Below, piece by piece: positions 25,520-33,674 of a stretch of DNA of 64,000 nt (positions are counted from its first letter, which is position 1; every line of letters begins with the position of its first letter). Both the position numbers and the translations under genes were made by a program. Source of the stretch: an uncultured Celeribacter sp. (GTDB lineage: Bacteria > Pseudomonadota > Alphaproteobacteria > Rhodobacterales > Rhodobacteraceae). The DNA is taken from positions 2,356,001-2,420,000 of the forward strand of contig NZ_OY781106.1 in assembly GCF_963676475.1 (NCBI RefSeq). The letters are read 5' to 3'. The notes beneath the pieces are model-generated. The model searched no databases and was not told the DNA's origin. It saw nothing but the letters and a program-made list of their open reading frames with translations.

Positions 25520-26194
25520 CTAGGGAAGCGGCGCGCGCAGACCGGCTGACAGAAAGGCTGTCAGGTGATCAAGCATATCGCCCTGCCCGACCTCGCCGAT
25601 CTGACCGTCAGTCAGATCGTTCAAACGCCCAAGATCACTCAACATGAACATGTAGGTGCCGACGAGAAAGGCCATGCGGATCGAGATAACCTCTTGCGGG
25701 ATCTCCGGGAGCGCGTCGCAAAGCGCCGCGATATAGCGTTTGACCGAGGCATCATAAACCTCGCTGCGCAGATGCAGCGCATGCTCATCAAGCTCAGAGT
25801 GCAGTCGGGCTTGCAAGCGCACAAAAGCCGCACCACTCGGCCCGGAATACTTCATATCCCATTGAGGTTTCAAATAATTTTTAACAATCCCCTCAACTGT
25901 CGGCGCACCATCCGCAGACAAAAGCCGATCCAGAAGCACATGGCGCGCACCGGAAATCACAGAGCCGCGCCGCCGTACGACCTCGTCGAACAGATCTTGC
26001 TTGGAGCCAAAATAATAGCGCACCAGCGCCTGATTGACACCCGCTTCAGAGGCGATGTCACGTACCTTAGCCCCATTGAACCCAACCTCGGAAAAGATCA
26101 GCTCCGCCTTGTCGAGGATGACATCGCGCAGTTCCACCCCTTCTTTCGGGCGTCCAGGCTTGCGGCGTGCTTTCAGCTCTGATCTCTCGGACAT
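25520..26194 (-). CDS. TetR-family transcriptional regulator
   Basis: A 224-residue regulator. After a basic N-terminal tail (KARRKPGRPK) comes the TetR helix-turn-helix: LIFSEVGFNGAKVRDIASEAG followed by VNQALVRYYFGSKQDLFDEVV. The C-terminal ligand domain is alpha-helical. The ATG at 26194 was chosen because the longer frame adds an unrelated basic leader. It lies between the second TTT operon and the nic operon on the same strand. AT-rich palindromes of the same design precede it, nicE and tctC, so it probably represses all three and itself. Confidence 0.9.
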   Translation of the reverse strand: MSERSELKARRKPGRPKEGVELRDVILDKAELIFSEVGFNGAKVRDIASEAGVNQALVRYYFGSKQDLFDEVVRRRGSVISGARHVLLDRLLSADGAPTVEGIVKNYLKPQWDMKYSGPSGAAFVRLQARLHSELDEHALHLRSEVYDASVKRYIAALCDALPEIPQEVISIRMAFLVGTYMFMLSDLGRLNDLTDGQIGEVGQGDMLDHLTAFLSAGLRAPLP

Positions 26195-26263
26195 ATCTTT
26201 ACCCCGGCTGCCAAATCCAATCTTTTGGTTCTGACAGCCGAGACGCAAAAGCTCAAGCTCATA

Positions 26264-26283
26264 TATTATTCCAATTAATAATT
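26264..26283. promoter_or_regulatory. candidate TetR operator before its own gene
   Basis: TATTATTC-CAAT-TAATAATT: each half differs by one base from the perfect repeat at 29587-29606, with the same four-base spacer. It lies 70 bases upstream of the TetR start and overlaps the last codon of the TctA gene. Autoregulation is the simplest reading. Confidence 0.65.
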
Positions 26284-27799
26284 ATGTCGCTTTGTTGGTG
26301 CTCACTTCAGATCCACCACGCAGCCTTACCCAAGCCCACTTCAACAGAGGCAAAGATATAAGAACGACACAGATCGCGATCAGCGCAGCCGAGATTGGTC
26401 GCTCCAGAAAGATCGACCAGGACCCCCGACTGATCATCAGACTACGGCGCAGGTTTTCCTCGAGGATCGGCCCCAAGATCAGACCAAACGCCAGAGGCGT
26501 GACCGGAAGACTGAGGCGCGAGAACACAAAGCCCACCACCCCGAAGGCGATCATCACATAGACATCGTTCATGTCATTGCGGATCGCGAAGGCGCCGATC
26601 ACGCAAAAGACCGCGATGAATACATACATGAGCTGCGGCGGTATTTTCGTGACCAGAACCGCGGCACGGATCATGCCGAGCCCCAGGACCAGCGTGGCGA
26701 TGAGCGCCAAGAAGACGGAGACGTAGATCCAGGACACGAACGTCGGATTGTTGGCGAACAAAAGCGGCCCGGGCGTCAGCCCATGCACCATGAGCGCGCC
26801 CATCAGCACGGCCGTGATCGTGTCCCCCGGCACACCAAGCGCGATGAGCGGGATGAGAGAGCCGCCAACAGAGGCGCTGTTCGCCGCCTCAGGCGCAACA
26901 AGTCCGTCCGGATGCCCAGTGCCAAATTTCTCCGGTTCTTTTGAGAGACGACGCTCCTGCGCATAGGCGATCGAGACCGCCACCGCAGAGCCCGCCGCCG
27001 GGATTGCCCCGATAAAGGTCCCGATCACAGAGCCGCGCAGCATGACTTTCCAACGCGAGGTCAACTCATGCAGGGGCAAAAGCACTTTGCCGATCTGTGG
27101 GCGCACATTCGGCGTACCGCCAAACCCCACAAGGTTTTGCAAGATCTCACCTAGTCCGAACAGACCGATGATCACCGGGATCAGGTTTAGTCCGGATTGC
27201 AAAACCGGCGTATTGAGCGTCATGCGCTGCGCATCTGTGAGCGCATCGAATCCGATCATGCCCAAAACAACACCTATAAAACCGACAACAGAGGCCACAA
27301 GAGTGGAGCCATTGGACGCAAAGGAGAGCATGACAATACCGAACAGCGCGACGGCGGCAAATTCAGGACTGCGGAAATTGGTCGCAAAACCCGCGAGCAC
27401 CGGTGCCAGCAGCACAAGCATCGCCAGCCCCACCATGCCGCCGACCGTCGAGGCGACCAGCGCGAAATTGAGCGCATGCCCCGCTTTGCCTTTTTGCGCC
27501 ATAGGATACCCGTCGATTTGCGTGAAAATCGAGGCGGGTGTGCCGGGGAGTTTCATCAAAATCGCGGAGATCGAGCCGCCGTAGACGCTCGACATGAAAA
27601 CCGCAATCAGGAAGAGGATCGCAACTCCAGGCTCCATCGTGAAGGTCACCGGCATCAGGATTGCCAGCGCCATGGTTGAGGAAATCCCCGGAATTGCGCC
27701 GAGCACGAGACCGAGCACCGTGCCCAGAGCCACCAAACCTAACATCATGGGGCTGGAAATGAATCCGATCAGAACATCGGCAAAAGAGGAGAGTAGCAT
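26282..27799 (-). CDS. tctA: TctA-family large permease (second TTT system)
   Basis: A 505-residue inner-membrane protein with the TctA pattern: LVLGAIPGISSTMALAILMP near the N-terminus, GIPGS-like LGVPGDTITAVLMGA in the second half, and about twelve helices. It is of normal length, unlike the fused copy at 3950. It follows tctB by 12 bases in the order tctC-tctB-tctA. Given its place beside the nic and Rieske genes, the substrate is probably a pyridine carboxylate or a related aromatic acid. Confidence 0.92.
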   Translation of the reverse strand: MLLSSFADVLIGFISSPMMLGLVALGTVLGLVLGAIPGISSTMALAILMPVTFTMEPGVAILFLIAVFMSSVYGGSISAILMKLPGTPASIFTQIDGYPMAQKGKAGHALNFALVASTVGGMVGLAMLVLLAPVLAGFATNFRSPEFAAVALFGIVMLSFASNGSTLVASVVGFIGVVLGMIGFDALTDAQRMTLNTPVLQSGLNLIPVIIGLFGLGEILQNLVGFGGTPNVRPQIGKVLLPLHELTSRWKVMLRGSVIGTFIGAIPAAGSAVAVSIAYAQERRLSKEPEKFGTGHPDGLVAPEAANSASVGGSLIPLIALGVPGDTITAVLMGALMVHGLTPGPLLFANNPTFVSWIYVSVFLALIATLVLGLGMIRAAVLVTKIPPQLMYVFIAVFCVIGAFAIRNDMNDVYVMIAFGVVGFVFSRLSLPVTPLAFGLILGPILEENLRRSLMISRGSWSIFLERPISAALIAICVVLISLPLLKWAWVRLRGGSEVSTNKAT

Positions 27800-27811
27800 G
27801 AGAGGAACCGA

Positions 27812-28327
27812 TCAGGCAGGAAGTGGAAGAGTTAGAAGGCGCACGAAAATCAGATTGACGAACAAGGCGGCGCCGGCACCGAACAAGAGCGCCTCGATCA
27901 CATGACGCAGCGCATGGCCGCGCACGACCGTCAAAAGACCGTAAATCCAAACCATGGAAAACAGGGCAACGGCGAAGGTCGTCCCCAACGTGCGCATCGC
28001 GGTCGGCATCAAGAGAAGCGAGGCCACAAAGGCAATCGACAAGGTCCAGGCCCGCGCAATTTCGACCAGGCGATAGGTCGGCGTGAAGGTCACACCATGC
28101 TCACGAAAGCCCCAAAGCCCCATTACGACCAACAGCCCGCCCGCAATCACGAGCACCCAAAGACACAGGCCGATCAAAAAGAACGGACCAGGATCTCCCG
28201 GCATCGACAGGCCCGAGTACATGTTCCGACTTTGCCGCAACACGAGCCAGCCGATCCCGGCAAGCAGCAGGAAAAACAGACCGACAGCGAGGGTCTTGCG
28301 TACGGATCCATCAATAGGCGGGGTCAT
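27812..28327 (-). CDS. tctB: TctB-family small permease
   Basis: A 171-residue protein with four membrane helices, for example TLAVGLFFLLLAGIGWLVL and FFLIGLCLWVLVIAGGLLVV. This is the usual size and topology of TctB. ATG 28327 has AAGGAG seven bases upstream. It sits between tctC and tctA and completes the transporter. Confidence 0.85.
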   Translation of the reverse strand: MTPPIDGSVRKTLAVGLFFLLLAGIGWLVLRQSRNMYSGLSMPGDPGPFFLIGLCLWVLVIAGGLLVVMGLWGFREHGVTFTPTYRLVEIARAWTLSIAFVASLLLMPTAMRTLGTTFAVALFSMVWIYGLLTVVRGHALRHVIEALLFGAGAALFVNLIFVRLLTLPLPA

Positions 28328-28359
28328 ATCGGGCTCCTTGGGGTTCACCTGGGAGAGAT

Positions 28360-28380
28360 CGGGGCGGACAAACCGCCCCG
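28360..28380 (-). other. intercistronic stem-loop between tctC and tctB
   Basis: CGGGGCGG and CCGCCCCG form an 8-bp stem with a five-base loop directly after the tctC stop. It has no U run. The equivalent junctions of the first TTT operon and the TRAP operon also carry GC-rich stems, in keeping with a way of over-expressing the binding protein. Confidence 0.6.
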
Positions 28381-28388
28381 AGCAAATA

Positions 28389-29375
28389 TCAGTCGCGCTT
28401 CAGCTCGGGCGCAACGAGCCCGGCCTTGTCGAGAAGCGGATAAACAAGCGCTTCCTGCTTTGCGAGTTCAACTGCGGTATCGTCAGCCCCGAGCGGACGC
28501 AGCACCATACCATTTTTGTCCGCAGCAGCCTTGAAACCTTCGCTGTTGACGGCAGCCAGAAGACCTTCTTCGAGTTTACTCCGCACATCCGCGGGGATGC
28601 CTTTGGGAGCGACCATCATGACGAAATCATTCACCACGATATCATAGCCCTGCTCCTTGAAGGTCGGCACATCCGGGAGTTTCGGGTGACGGTTCTCAGA
28701 AGCCACACCAAGCACATTCACTGTGCCCGCAAGCGCGTGCTCCAGAACGGGCGGGATCGGCAAGGTCGCGGTCTGGACCTCTTCGGTCAAAAGCGCTGTG
28801 ACGGTTGGCGCGTGCCCCGGATAAGGCAGCTTCATCATCTCGACGCCGAGCGCCTCAGGAATGACTTCCGCAAAGATAAAGGAGTTGCCACCCTGCGGGT
28901 CATTGCCATTCATCAAGGCCATCGGGTCTTTCTTCATCGCCTCGACATAGCCCTCAAGCGTGTCGATGCCGGTGGAGGCGGAGATCTCAAGCGCGCCGGG
29001 CTCGTCACTGACGTAAACCAGCGGATCGAGACCGTCGAGTTTAGGCGCATTGGTGTTCATGTAGGATTGCGACACGGCATGCAGCCCCATCACACCGATG
29101 GTGTAGCCGTCGGGTTTGGCATCTACGATGTGACGCATGCCGGTGGAGCCGCCCGCGCCGGTGACATTGTCGACCACGACGGCGGTGTCCATAATGCTCG
29201 AAAGCTCGTGTCCGATCAGACGGGCCACAAGATCGTGACCGCCGCCCGCTGGCCAGACCACAGTGATGTGGATCGGCTCGCTCGGATAGGCATCTTCAGC
29301 CATGGCGGAGCCGAAAGGCAGCGCGGTCGCGGCAGTCAGGCAAAAAGCGGATGTAAGGAGATGGCGTCGTTTCAT
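28389..29375 (-). CDS. tctC: TctC-family periplasmic binding protein (second TTT system)
   Basis: A 328-residue receptor with a signal peptide (KRRHLLTSAFCLTAATALPF..., cleavage near SAMA). The mature protein begins with the TctC ligand loop ITVVWPAGGGHDLVAR, which matches the PxxxGGxxD pattern. Other blocks such as VVVDNVTGAGGSTGMRHI fit the family. It is the first gene of the operon. Two palindromes stand about 195-230 bases upstream. The ligand is unknown; a pyridine carboxylate is suggested by neighbours. Confidence 0.92.
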   Translation of the reverse strand: MKRRHLLTSAFCLTAATALPFGSAMAEDAYPSEPIHITVVWPAGGGHDLVARLIGHELSSIMDTAVVVDNVTGAGGSTGMRHIVDAKPDGYTIGVMGLHAVSQSYMNTNAPKLDGLDPLVYVSDEPGALEISASTGIDTLEGYVEAMKKDPMALMNGNDPQGGNSFIFAEVIPEALGVEMMKLPYPGHAPTVTALLTEEVQTATLPIPPVLEHALAGTVNVLGVASENRHPKLPDVPTFKEQGYDIVVNDFVMMVAPKGIPADVRSKLEEGLLAAVNSEGFKAAADKNGMVLRPLGADDTAVELAKQEALVYPLLDKAGLVAPELKRD

Positions 29376-29568
29376 GGGATCCCTGTTGCTTTCTTAAGTG
29401 TAGCAGTTGCGAGCAGGCAAAGCCTACCCGGTCGCGGCCCGCATCACGCGGATCGCAGCGTTGGTTTGAGTTTATTTCGGCCCTTGAAGGCAGTGCGATT
29501 ATCTTCCGGAGTTCTCAGCCCTTTGCGGGTCTTTTGCTCCTTTGCAGACTTAGAAAAGCGCAGACGGC

Positions 29569-29589
29569 ATTGTTTGTATAGAAACAAAT
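29569..29589. promoter_or_regulatory. second copy of the nicC-type operator, upstream of tctC
   Basis: ATTGTTTGTATAGAAACAAAT is imperfectly symmetric and matches the nicC palindrome at 20194-20215 in TTGTTTGTA and in AAACAAAT. It lies in the 306-base region between tctC and the reductase gene. It abuts the AT-rich repeat at 29587-29606, which suggests competing or cooperating regulators. Confidence 0.6.
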
Positions 29590-29606
29590 TATTCCACTGA
29601 ATAATT
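29587..29606. promoter_or_regulatory. perfect TetR-type operator AATTATTC-CACT-GAATAATT
   Basis: A perfect 8-bp inverted repeat with a four-base spacer, the clearest of three related sites (others at 25461-25484 and 26264-26283). It lies 212 bases upstream of the tctC start. Its design and recurrence near the TetR gene make it the best candidate for that regulator's operator. Confidence 0.65.
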
Positions 29607-29681
29607 TCTCCTTCCCTTTCCCGTTGTCCCGTGTTTTTGCCCATTTATTGAGCATGTAAATTGAATTACAGGCACATGTCA

Positions 29682-30737
29682 TTACAAATCGAGCGTGACA
29701 TCCCCCTCGGGAACGGAGCAGCAGAGGAAGATTTTCCCCTCCTCAGGCGAATCGATGAGGTCTTCCGTATACGCAACATCTCCACTGAGCTTGCGACAGG
29801 CGCATGTGCCACATATACCGGCCCGGCATTCAAATTCGGGCGTCAGACCTTGTGCTTCGGCGAGCTCCAAAAGGCTTTCACTCGTACCATCCCAAGCCAC
29901 ATCAAAGCCGGATTTGGCAAAGTGCACGACAGGACCGGCAACCAGCGCCCCAGCCCCGCCTCCGCCCTCAACAGGCGCGAGCGAAACGGGCGCCTCATTT
30001 TTCACCAAAGGCGCAGCACCGCCAAACGTCTCCTGATGAATTTCCGCATCCGGCACACCGAGAGACACCAAAGCCGCTCGCATGGCGGACATGAAACCAT
30101 CCGGCCCGCAGAGATAGACGTGATAGGCGTCGAGAGGCAAAAGCTCGCGCAAGACCTCGCGAGACAGAAGCCCGACTCCCTGACACCGCCCGTCAGCGAC
30201 ATCCGCCTCCGCCCCTTCGGCATAAGCGGCATAGGTCCGCACATTGGGCGCGCGAGCCGCCATCTCCGCGACCTCATCGGCAAAGCTGTGCTCTGCTGCC
30301 GACAGGCAAGCATGGACGAAATAGACGGGCCGCTCCGGCTGGCGCGTCAGCACGGAAAGCATCGACAGCGCCGGCGTGATCCCGATCCCGCCCGTGAGAA
30401 GCAAAACAGGCCGCGCGTCATCGGCCAGAACAAACTTGCCGCGCGGACGCTCCGCCGGGATGCGCGCACCAACTTGCGCCGCATGCAAGAACCGCGAGCC
30501 GCCCTTGCCATTCGGCTCAATCTTGACGCTGATCCGATAACCACTGTGATCGGCGGGATCGGAGGAGATTGTATAGGTCGCAAGCTTGCGCTCAGGCAGA
30601 TCAAGCCGCAGCGGCAAGTGCTGGCCCGCCACGAAAGGCTGAAACACACCCTCCACGACATTGAGCCGCAATGAGATCACGTTCTGACTTTCCTGAACTC
30701 GCTCAGCCACTTCGAGCATCATCGGTGCATTAGTCAT
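29682..30737 (-). CDS. reductase component of a Rieske oxygenase (phthalate dioxygenase reductase / VanB type)
   Basis: A 351-residue electron-transfer protein with three domains in order: a flavin-binding barrel (RKLATYTISSDP), an NAD-binding domain (LLLTGGIGITPALSML) and a C-terminal plant-type 2Fe-2S domain. Its four cysteines are visible: three in ECRAGICGTCACR and one in FLCCSVPEG. It would take electrons from NADH to the Rieske oxygenase encoded two genes upstream. The start ATG at 30737, with GGGAGG upstream, overlaps the end of the TIM-barrel gene by eight bases. No frame disruption is seen. Confidence 0.92.
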   Translation of the reverse strand: MTNAPMMLEVAERVQESQNVISLRLNVVEGVFQPFVAGQHLPLRLDLPERKLATYTISSDPADHSGYRISVKIEPNGKGGSRFLHAAQVGARIPAERPRGKFVLADDARPVLLLTGGIGITPALSMLSVLTRQPERPVYFVHACLSAAEHSFADEVAEMAARAPNVRTYAAYAEGAEADVADGRCQGVGLLSREVLRELLPLDAYHVYLCGPDGFMSAMRAALVSLGVPDAEIHQETFGGAAPLVKNEAPVSLAPVEGGGGAGALVAGPVVHFAKSGFDVAWDGTSESLLELAEAQGLTPEFECRAGICGTCACRKLSGDVAYTEDLIDSPEEGKIFLCCSVPEGDVTLDL

Positions 30738-31803
30738 TTGCGCCTCCCTGCGGCAAACCAAGTGCCGCCATTTCATCGCGCAGGAACTGCGCAATCGCAG
30801 CGTTCTGGCCAATGAGCGAGAATTTCGCCCCATCGCCATAGTCGGTGAGGTTGATCATCTCCGTGGTGATCACGGCAAGACGGCTTTCCGGCGTTTCAGC
30901 ATGGTGCTTCAGCACCTTGCGCGCCACATGCTTGCAGGGTTCAAGCCGCCATGCCTCCCAAGGCGAATGCCATTCATCAGGGTCCGGGCGCGTGAAAGGA
31001 TAAAGGATCGCGCGGCCATACTGACCCTCGCGCGCCCGTTGATGGGGATCGTCGGGCACGCCCGCCGCCCCGTTGGAACTGTCATGTTTGGACCAGAGGT
31101 TGCGCGGACCGGACGGGGTCACCGAGCGCAACTGGAACCAACGCACCAATCCGGCGTCGAGCCACTGATCCACCAGATTGCCCGCCTCATACGGGTCAAG
31201 CACAACCCGCCCGGCGGCCACATCTTCGCGAATTCCGGAGACATCCAGCTCCGCATCATCCCCCATCTTGAAAAGCATGTGCGAGTAATCGAGCGTCAGG
31301 TTGAACGGGATGCCCAGCTTGTCAGCAGCTTCGGCCACGGTGGCGACGCGGCGCGGGTCCTCACTCCACATGTTCACATGCAACTCGAAACAGGGCTCGA
31401 TGCCAATCTCTTGCCCCAGCTCCCAGGCGTCAGCCCAGGCACGAATGACCTCTTCATCCGTGACCCAGCGCTTTTCGCCATGCCAGTTGTAGACCATCAT
31501 ATTGTGGAATTTGGCTCCCACCTTCACTGCGCGCTCCATATTGCGACGCAGCGCAGACAGATAGCCCTCTCCCAGCGCATAAACACCGCTGGCGGTGGTC
31601 ACGGGGAGAGTGTTGGCAGCACTCAGTTCGAGAAAGGTCTCGACCTCACCCTCCATCGGGAGACGATCAAAGAAATCGAACACACCGGCGCTTGCGACCA
31701 TGGCAAACTGTTCAGAGAGCGGCGGCTCGGAGAATGTGACGGGGCGTTCGGGCGAGGAGGCTTGAGCTCCGCGACCGTTACAGCCAATCAGGAGAGGCGT
31801 CAT
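30730..31803 (-). CDS. TIM-barrel protein, xylose isomerase / sugar-phosphate isomerase-like
   Basis: A 357-residue cytoplasmic protein that resembles the AP-endonuclease-2/xylose-isomerase-like barrel. Acidic and histidine residues typical of the barrel's metal site appear in CFELHVNMWSED and LTLDYSHMLFKMG. Its place between a Rieske oxygenase and its reductase, with overlap on one side, implies a step on the product or substrate of that oxygenase rather than sugar metabolism. I know no defined role for this arrangement, so the reaction should be treated as unknown. Confidence 0.75.
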   Translation of the reverse strand: MTPLLIGCNGRGAQASSPERPVTFSEPPLSEQFAMVASAGVFDFFDRLPMEGEVETFLELSAANTLPVTTASGVYALGEGYLSALRRNMERAVKVGAKFHNMMVYNWHGEKRWVTDEEVIRAWADAWELGQEIGIEPCFELHVNMWSEDPRRVATVAEAADKLGIPFNLTLDYSHMLFKMGDDAELDVSGIREDVAAGRVVLDPYEAGNLVDQWLDAGLVRWFQLRSVTPSGPRNLWSKHDSSNGAAGVPDDPHQRAREGQYGRAILYPFTRPDPDEWHSPWEAWRLEPCKHVARKVLKHHAETPESRLAVITTEMINLTDYGDGAKFSLIGQNAAIAQFLRDEMAALGLPQGGAND

Positions 31804-31824
31804 AGTCTTGCTTTCGGAATAAGG

Positions 31825-31847
31825 CGCCGGGGGACGAGCCCCCGGCG
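31825..31847 (-). other. intercistronic stem-loop after the Rieske gene
   Basis: CGCCGGGGG and CCCCCGGCG form a 9-bp stem with a five-base loop, just after the oxygenase stop. No U run follows; it probably adjusts relative expression of oxygenase and downstream genes. Confidence 0.6.
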
Positions 31848-31853
31848 GATCGC

Positions 31854-32924
31854 TCAGTCGTGATAGACGAAGGAGGGGTTCGGTTCGGCCGACGCATCGA
31901 CCGTACGCTCACGCTCCAACATCTCACTGATGCGTTTGCGGTAGACCATCGGCCCGCGGTCAATGGCAATGCGGATCGGACGGCGCTTGAGCGGCGCCTT
32001 CTCTTCGGCATGAACAGCTTCGAGAATTTCCTTGTCTTCCGAGAAGGCGACGCGGAACATCGCATCAATCTTCTGCGAAGCCTCTTCGGTTTCAACGGCC
32101 GTGTTGCGCAGGTGCATCCAGCGGTCGATGGTGTAATCCTCCGTCACTGGCGTCATGAAATGCAGCGCGAAGATGCGGTTGCCGTCATCGAGATTGTCTT
32201 CGGTGATCCCGACCGCCACATCGGCGGAACCGAAATCGATCACGGCGATCGAGGGCTGATAGAGATGGTAATAGTGCCAACGGTCGACATTGCCTTTGAA
32301 ATCCCCGAACGCCTTAAAAAAGCCAATCGGCTCGGCGTCGCGGATCCAGCGCCACGCGGTGATCGCCTCGCCTTCGGTCGAGACATGAACCGGGATATTC
32401 TCCGAGGCGGAGTTGCCCAAAGTGGTCGGATGCACAAAGCTAACGTGCGCCGGGTCGACGAGGTTTTCAGCCACGTTCAGATAGTTTGACTCGAGATGCA
32501 GCGCATCGCCGTGATGGGCGTGCCATTTCGGGTCAGTGAACTGCGGCATGTCGAAAATGTCGTCTGTGTTGGCGCGATGCGCGTCGCCCATCCAGATCCA
32601 GACGATGCCGTGACGCTCAAACGTCGGGTAGGCATCGACATAGGCCGAGGCCGGGATCTTGTCCTGACCCGGCACACGGGTGCATTTACCGTCCGCGCCA
32701 AAGGTAAGACCGTGATACCCGCATTGCACCGTATCACCGATACGTTTGCCTTTGGACAGCGGCAGAAGGCGGTGCGGACAGCGATCTTCGAGCGCGGCCA
32801 CGGTGCCATCGGTGCGGCGGAACAAAAGCACCGGATCGCCCAGGATCGTAAAGCGGCGCAGCTCGTCGTCAATCTCGGTAGACCACGCGGCGACATACCA
32901 CGCATTGCGGACCAAAGTCGTCAT
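31854..32924 (-). CDS. Rieske non-heme iron oxygenase, VanA/phthalate dioxygenase class
   Basis: A 356-residue oxygenase subunit. The N-terminal Rieske cluster ligands are Cys49 and His51 (CPH) and Cys68 and His71 (CGYH). The mononuclear iron site shows the DxxHxxxxH pattern in NLVDPAHVSFVH. The size and single-subunit form with a PDR-type reductase are those of vanillate demethylase, phthalate dioxygenase and N-demethylases such as NdmA. The likely reaction is hydroxylation or removal of an O- or N-methyl group from an aromatic or N-heterocyclic acid. Its neighbourhood with the lower nicotinate pathway suggests a pyridine or pyridone substrate, but this is inference. Confidence 0.9.
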   Translation of the reverse strand: MTTLVRNAWYVAAWSTEIDDELRRFTILGDPVLLFRRTDGTVAALEDRCPHRLLPLSKGKRIGDTVQCGYHGLTFGADGKCTRVPGQDKIPASAYVDAYPTFERHGIVWIWMGDAHRANTDDIFDMPQFTDPKWHAHHGDALHLESNYLNVAENLVDPAHVSFVHPTTLGNSASENIPVHVSTEGEAITAWRWIRDAEPIGFFKAFGDFKGNVDRWHYYHLYQPSIAVIDFGSADVAVGITEDNLDDGNRIFALHFMTPVTEDYTIDRWMHLRNTAVETEEASQKIDAMFRVAFSEDKEILEAVHAEEKAPLKRRPIRIAIDRGPMVYRKRISEMLERERTVDASAEPNPSFVYHD

Positions 32925-32962
32925 ATCAAATTCCCTTTTAGCTGGCGTGTGCGTTAGATCAA

Positions 32963-32976
32963 TTAGTGCGTACTAA
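32963..32976. promoter_or_regulatory. palindrome TTAGT-GCGT-ACTAA before the Rieske operon
   Basis: A perfect 5-bp inverted repeat with four-base spacer, 39 bases upstream of the oxygenase start. Short TTAG..CTAA-type palindromes are typical MarR-family sites, and two MarR genes lie next door. Confidence 0.5.
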
Positions 32977-32980
32977 AAGT

Positions 32981-33000
32981 AATTTGATCCAGATCAAATT
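32981..33000. promoter_or_regulatory. palindrome AATTTGAT-CCAG-ATCAAATT before the Rieske operon
   Basis: A perfect 8-bp inverted repeat with four-base spacer, five bases from the previous palindrome. It could bind the second MarR protein or a CRP/FNR-type regulator, whose sites (TTGATnnnnATCAA) it matches in its core. Confidence 0.6.
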
Positions 33001-33049
33001 TGGGGATTTGAGGATTTTTGCGAGATTTCGGTATTTTTACGGTAAATTT

Positions 33050-33084
33050 CACCATATATGCGCAATATTTGTGCAAATATGGTG
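33050..33084. promoter_or_regulatory. long inverted repeat CACCATAT...ATATGGTG
   Basis: Two 15-base arms (33050-33064 and 33070-33084) match at 13 positions. It lies 126-160 bases before the oxygenase start and 80 bases after the end of the first MarR gene. It may be a MarR operator pair or a terminator-like structure for the marR transcript. Confidence 0.5.
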
Positions 33085-33163
33085 CAACTCGAAGAGGCAA
33101 GAAACAGCGCGATAGGTTTCCGGTGGATGAAATTTTATATGAGTACGTATTTATTTTCGATCT

Positions 33164-33646
33164 TTACGACTCATCTGCGCCGCTCATCACCTTGCGCAGA
33201 AGCTCCATGAAAAGCGTTCGCTCAATCGGCGTCAGCGGAGCAAGCAACTCTTCGCCTGCGCGCAAGCTGACTGGCACATGGTCGGCCGCACAGGCTCGCC
33301 CCGCCTCGGTCAGCTCAATCACAGAGGCGCGTTGATCGTCCTTGCTGCGCGTCTTTTTGATCAGGCCGTCTTTTTCGAGCTTGCGCACCACGACAGTGGT
33401 GGTGGACGGGTCCATCGAAGTTAGTCGCCCAAGATGGCTCTGCGCCACGGGGCCCACTTTAAGGAGGGTCACAAGCGCCACGAATTGCGTCACCGACAGG
33501 TTGGGGGTCAAAACCGCCTGCGTGAAAAGCTGCGCTCCGCGCTGATGGACGCGGCGCACCAATTGTGCCGGATGATTGCGTGGATCATAGGCATCTATGG
33601 CCTCCGCCATGTCTATTTTGGCCTCATCCATATTCTTTTGATCCAT
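33164..33646 (-). CDS. MarR-family transcriptional regulator 1
   Basis: A 160-residue winged-helix regulator. The DNA-binding part is visible: SVTQFVALVTLLKVGPVAQSHLGRLTSMDPSTTTVVVRKLEKDGLI, read in parts, with the wing KDDQRASVIELTEAG. MarR proteins bind palindromes as dimers and release them on binding aromatic acids. NicR of the nicotinate pathway belongs to this family, so this or the next gene may be its counterpart. It lies directly upstream of the Rieske operon on the same strand, 28 bases after the second MarR gene. Confidence 0.9.
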   Translation of the reverse strand: MDQKNMDEAKIDMAEAIDAYDPRNHPAQLVRRVHQRGAQLFTQAVLTPNLSVTQFVALVTLLKVGPVAQSHLGRLTSMDPSTTTVVVRKLEKDGLIKKTRSKDDQRASVIELTEAGRACAADHVPVSLRAGEELLAPLTPIERTLFMELLRKVMSGADES

Positions 33647-33674
33647 TGTCGTCGCTCAATCCTCTACGCAAATC

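Noticed and set aside
28083..29600. A 505-codon plus-strand frame opposite tctB and tctC.
   Set aside because: Shadow of well-defined transporter genes with signal peptide and ligand-loop motifs; no domain of its own.
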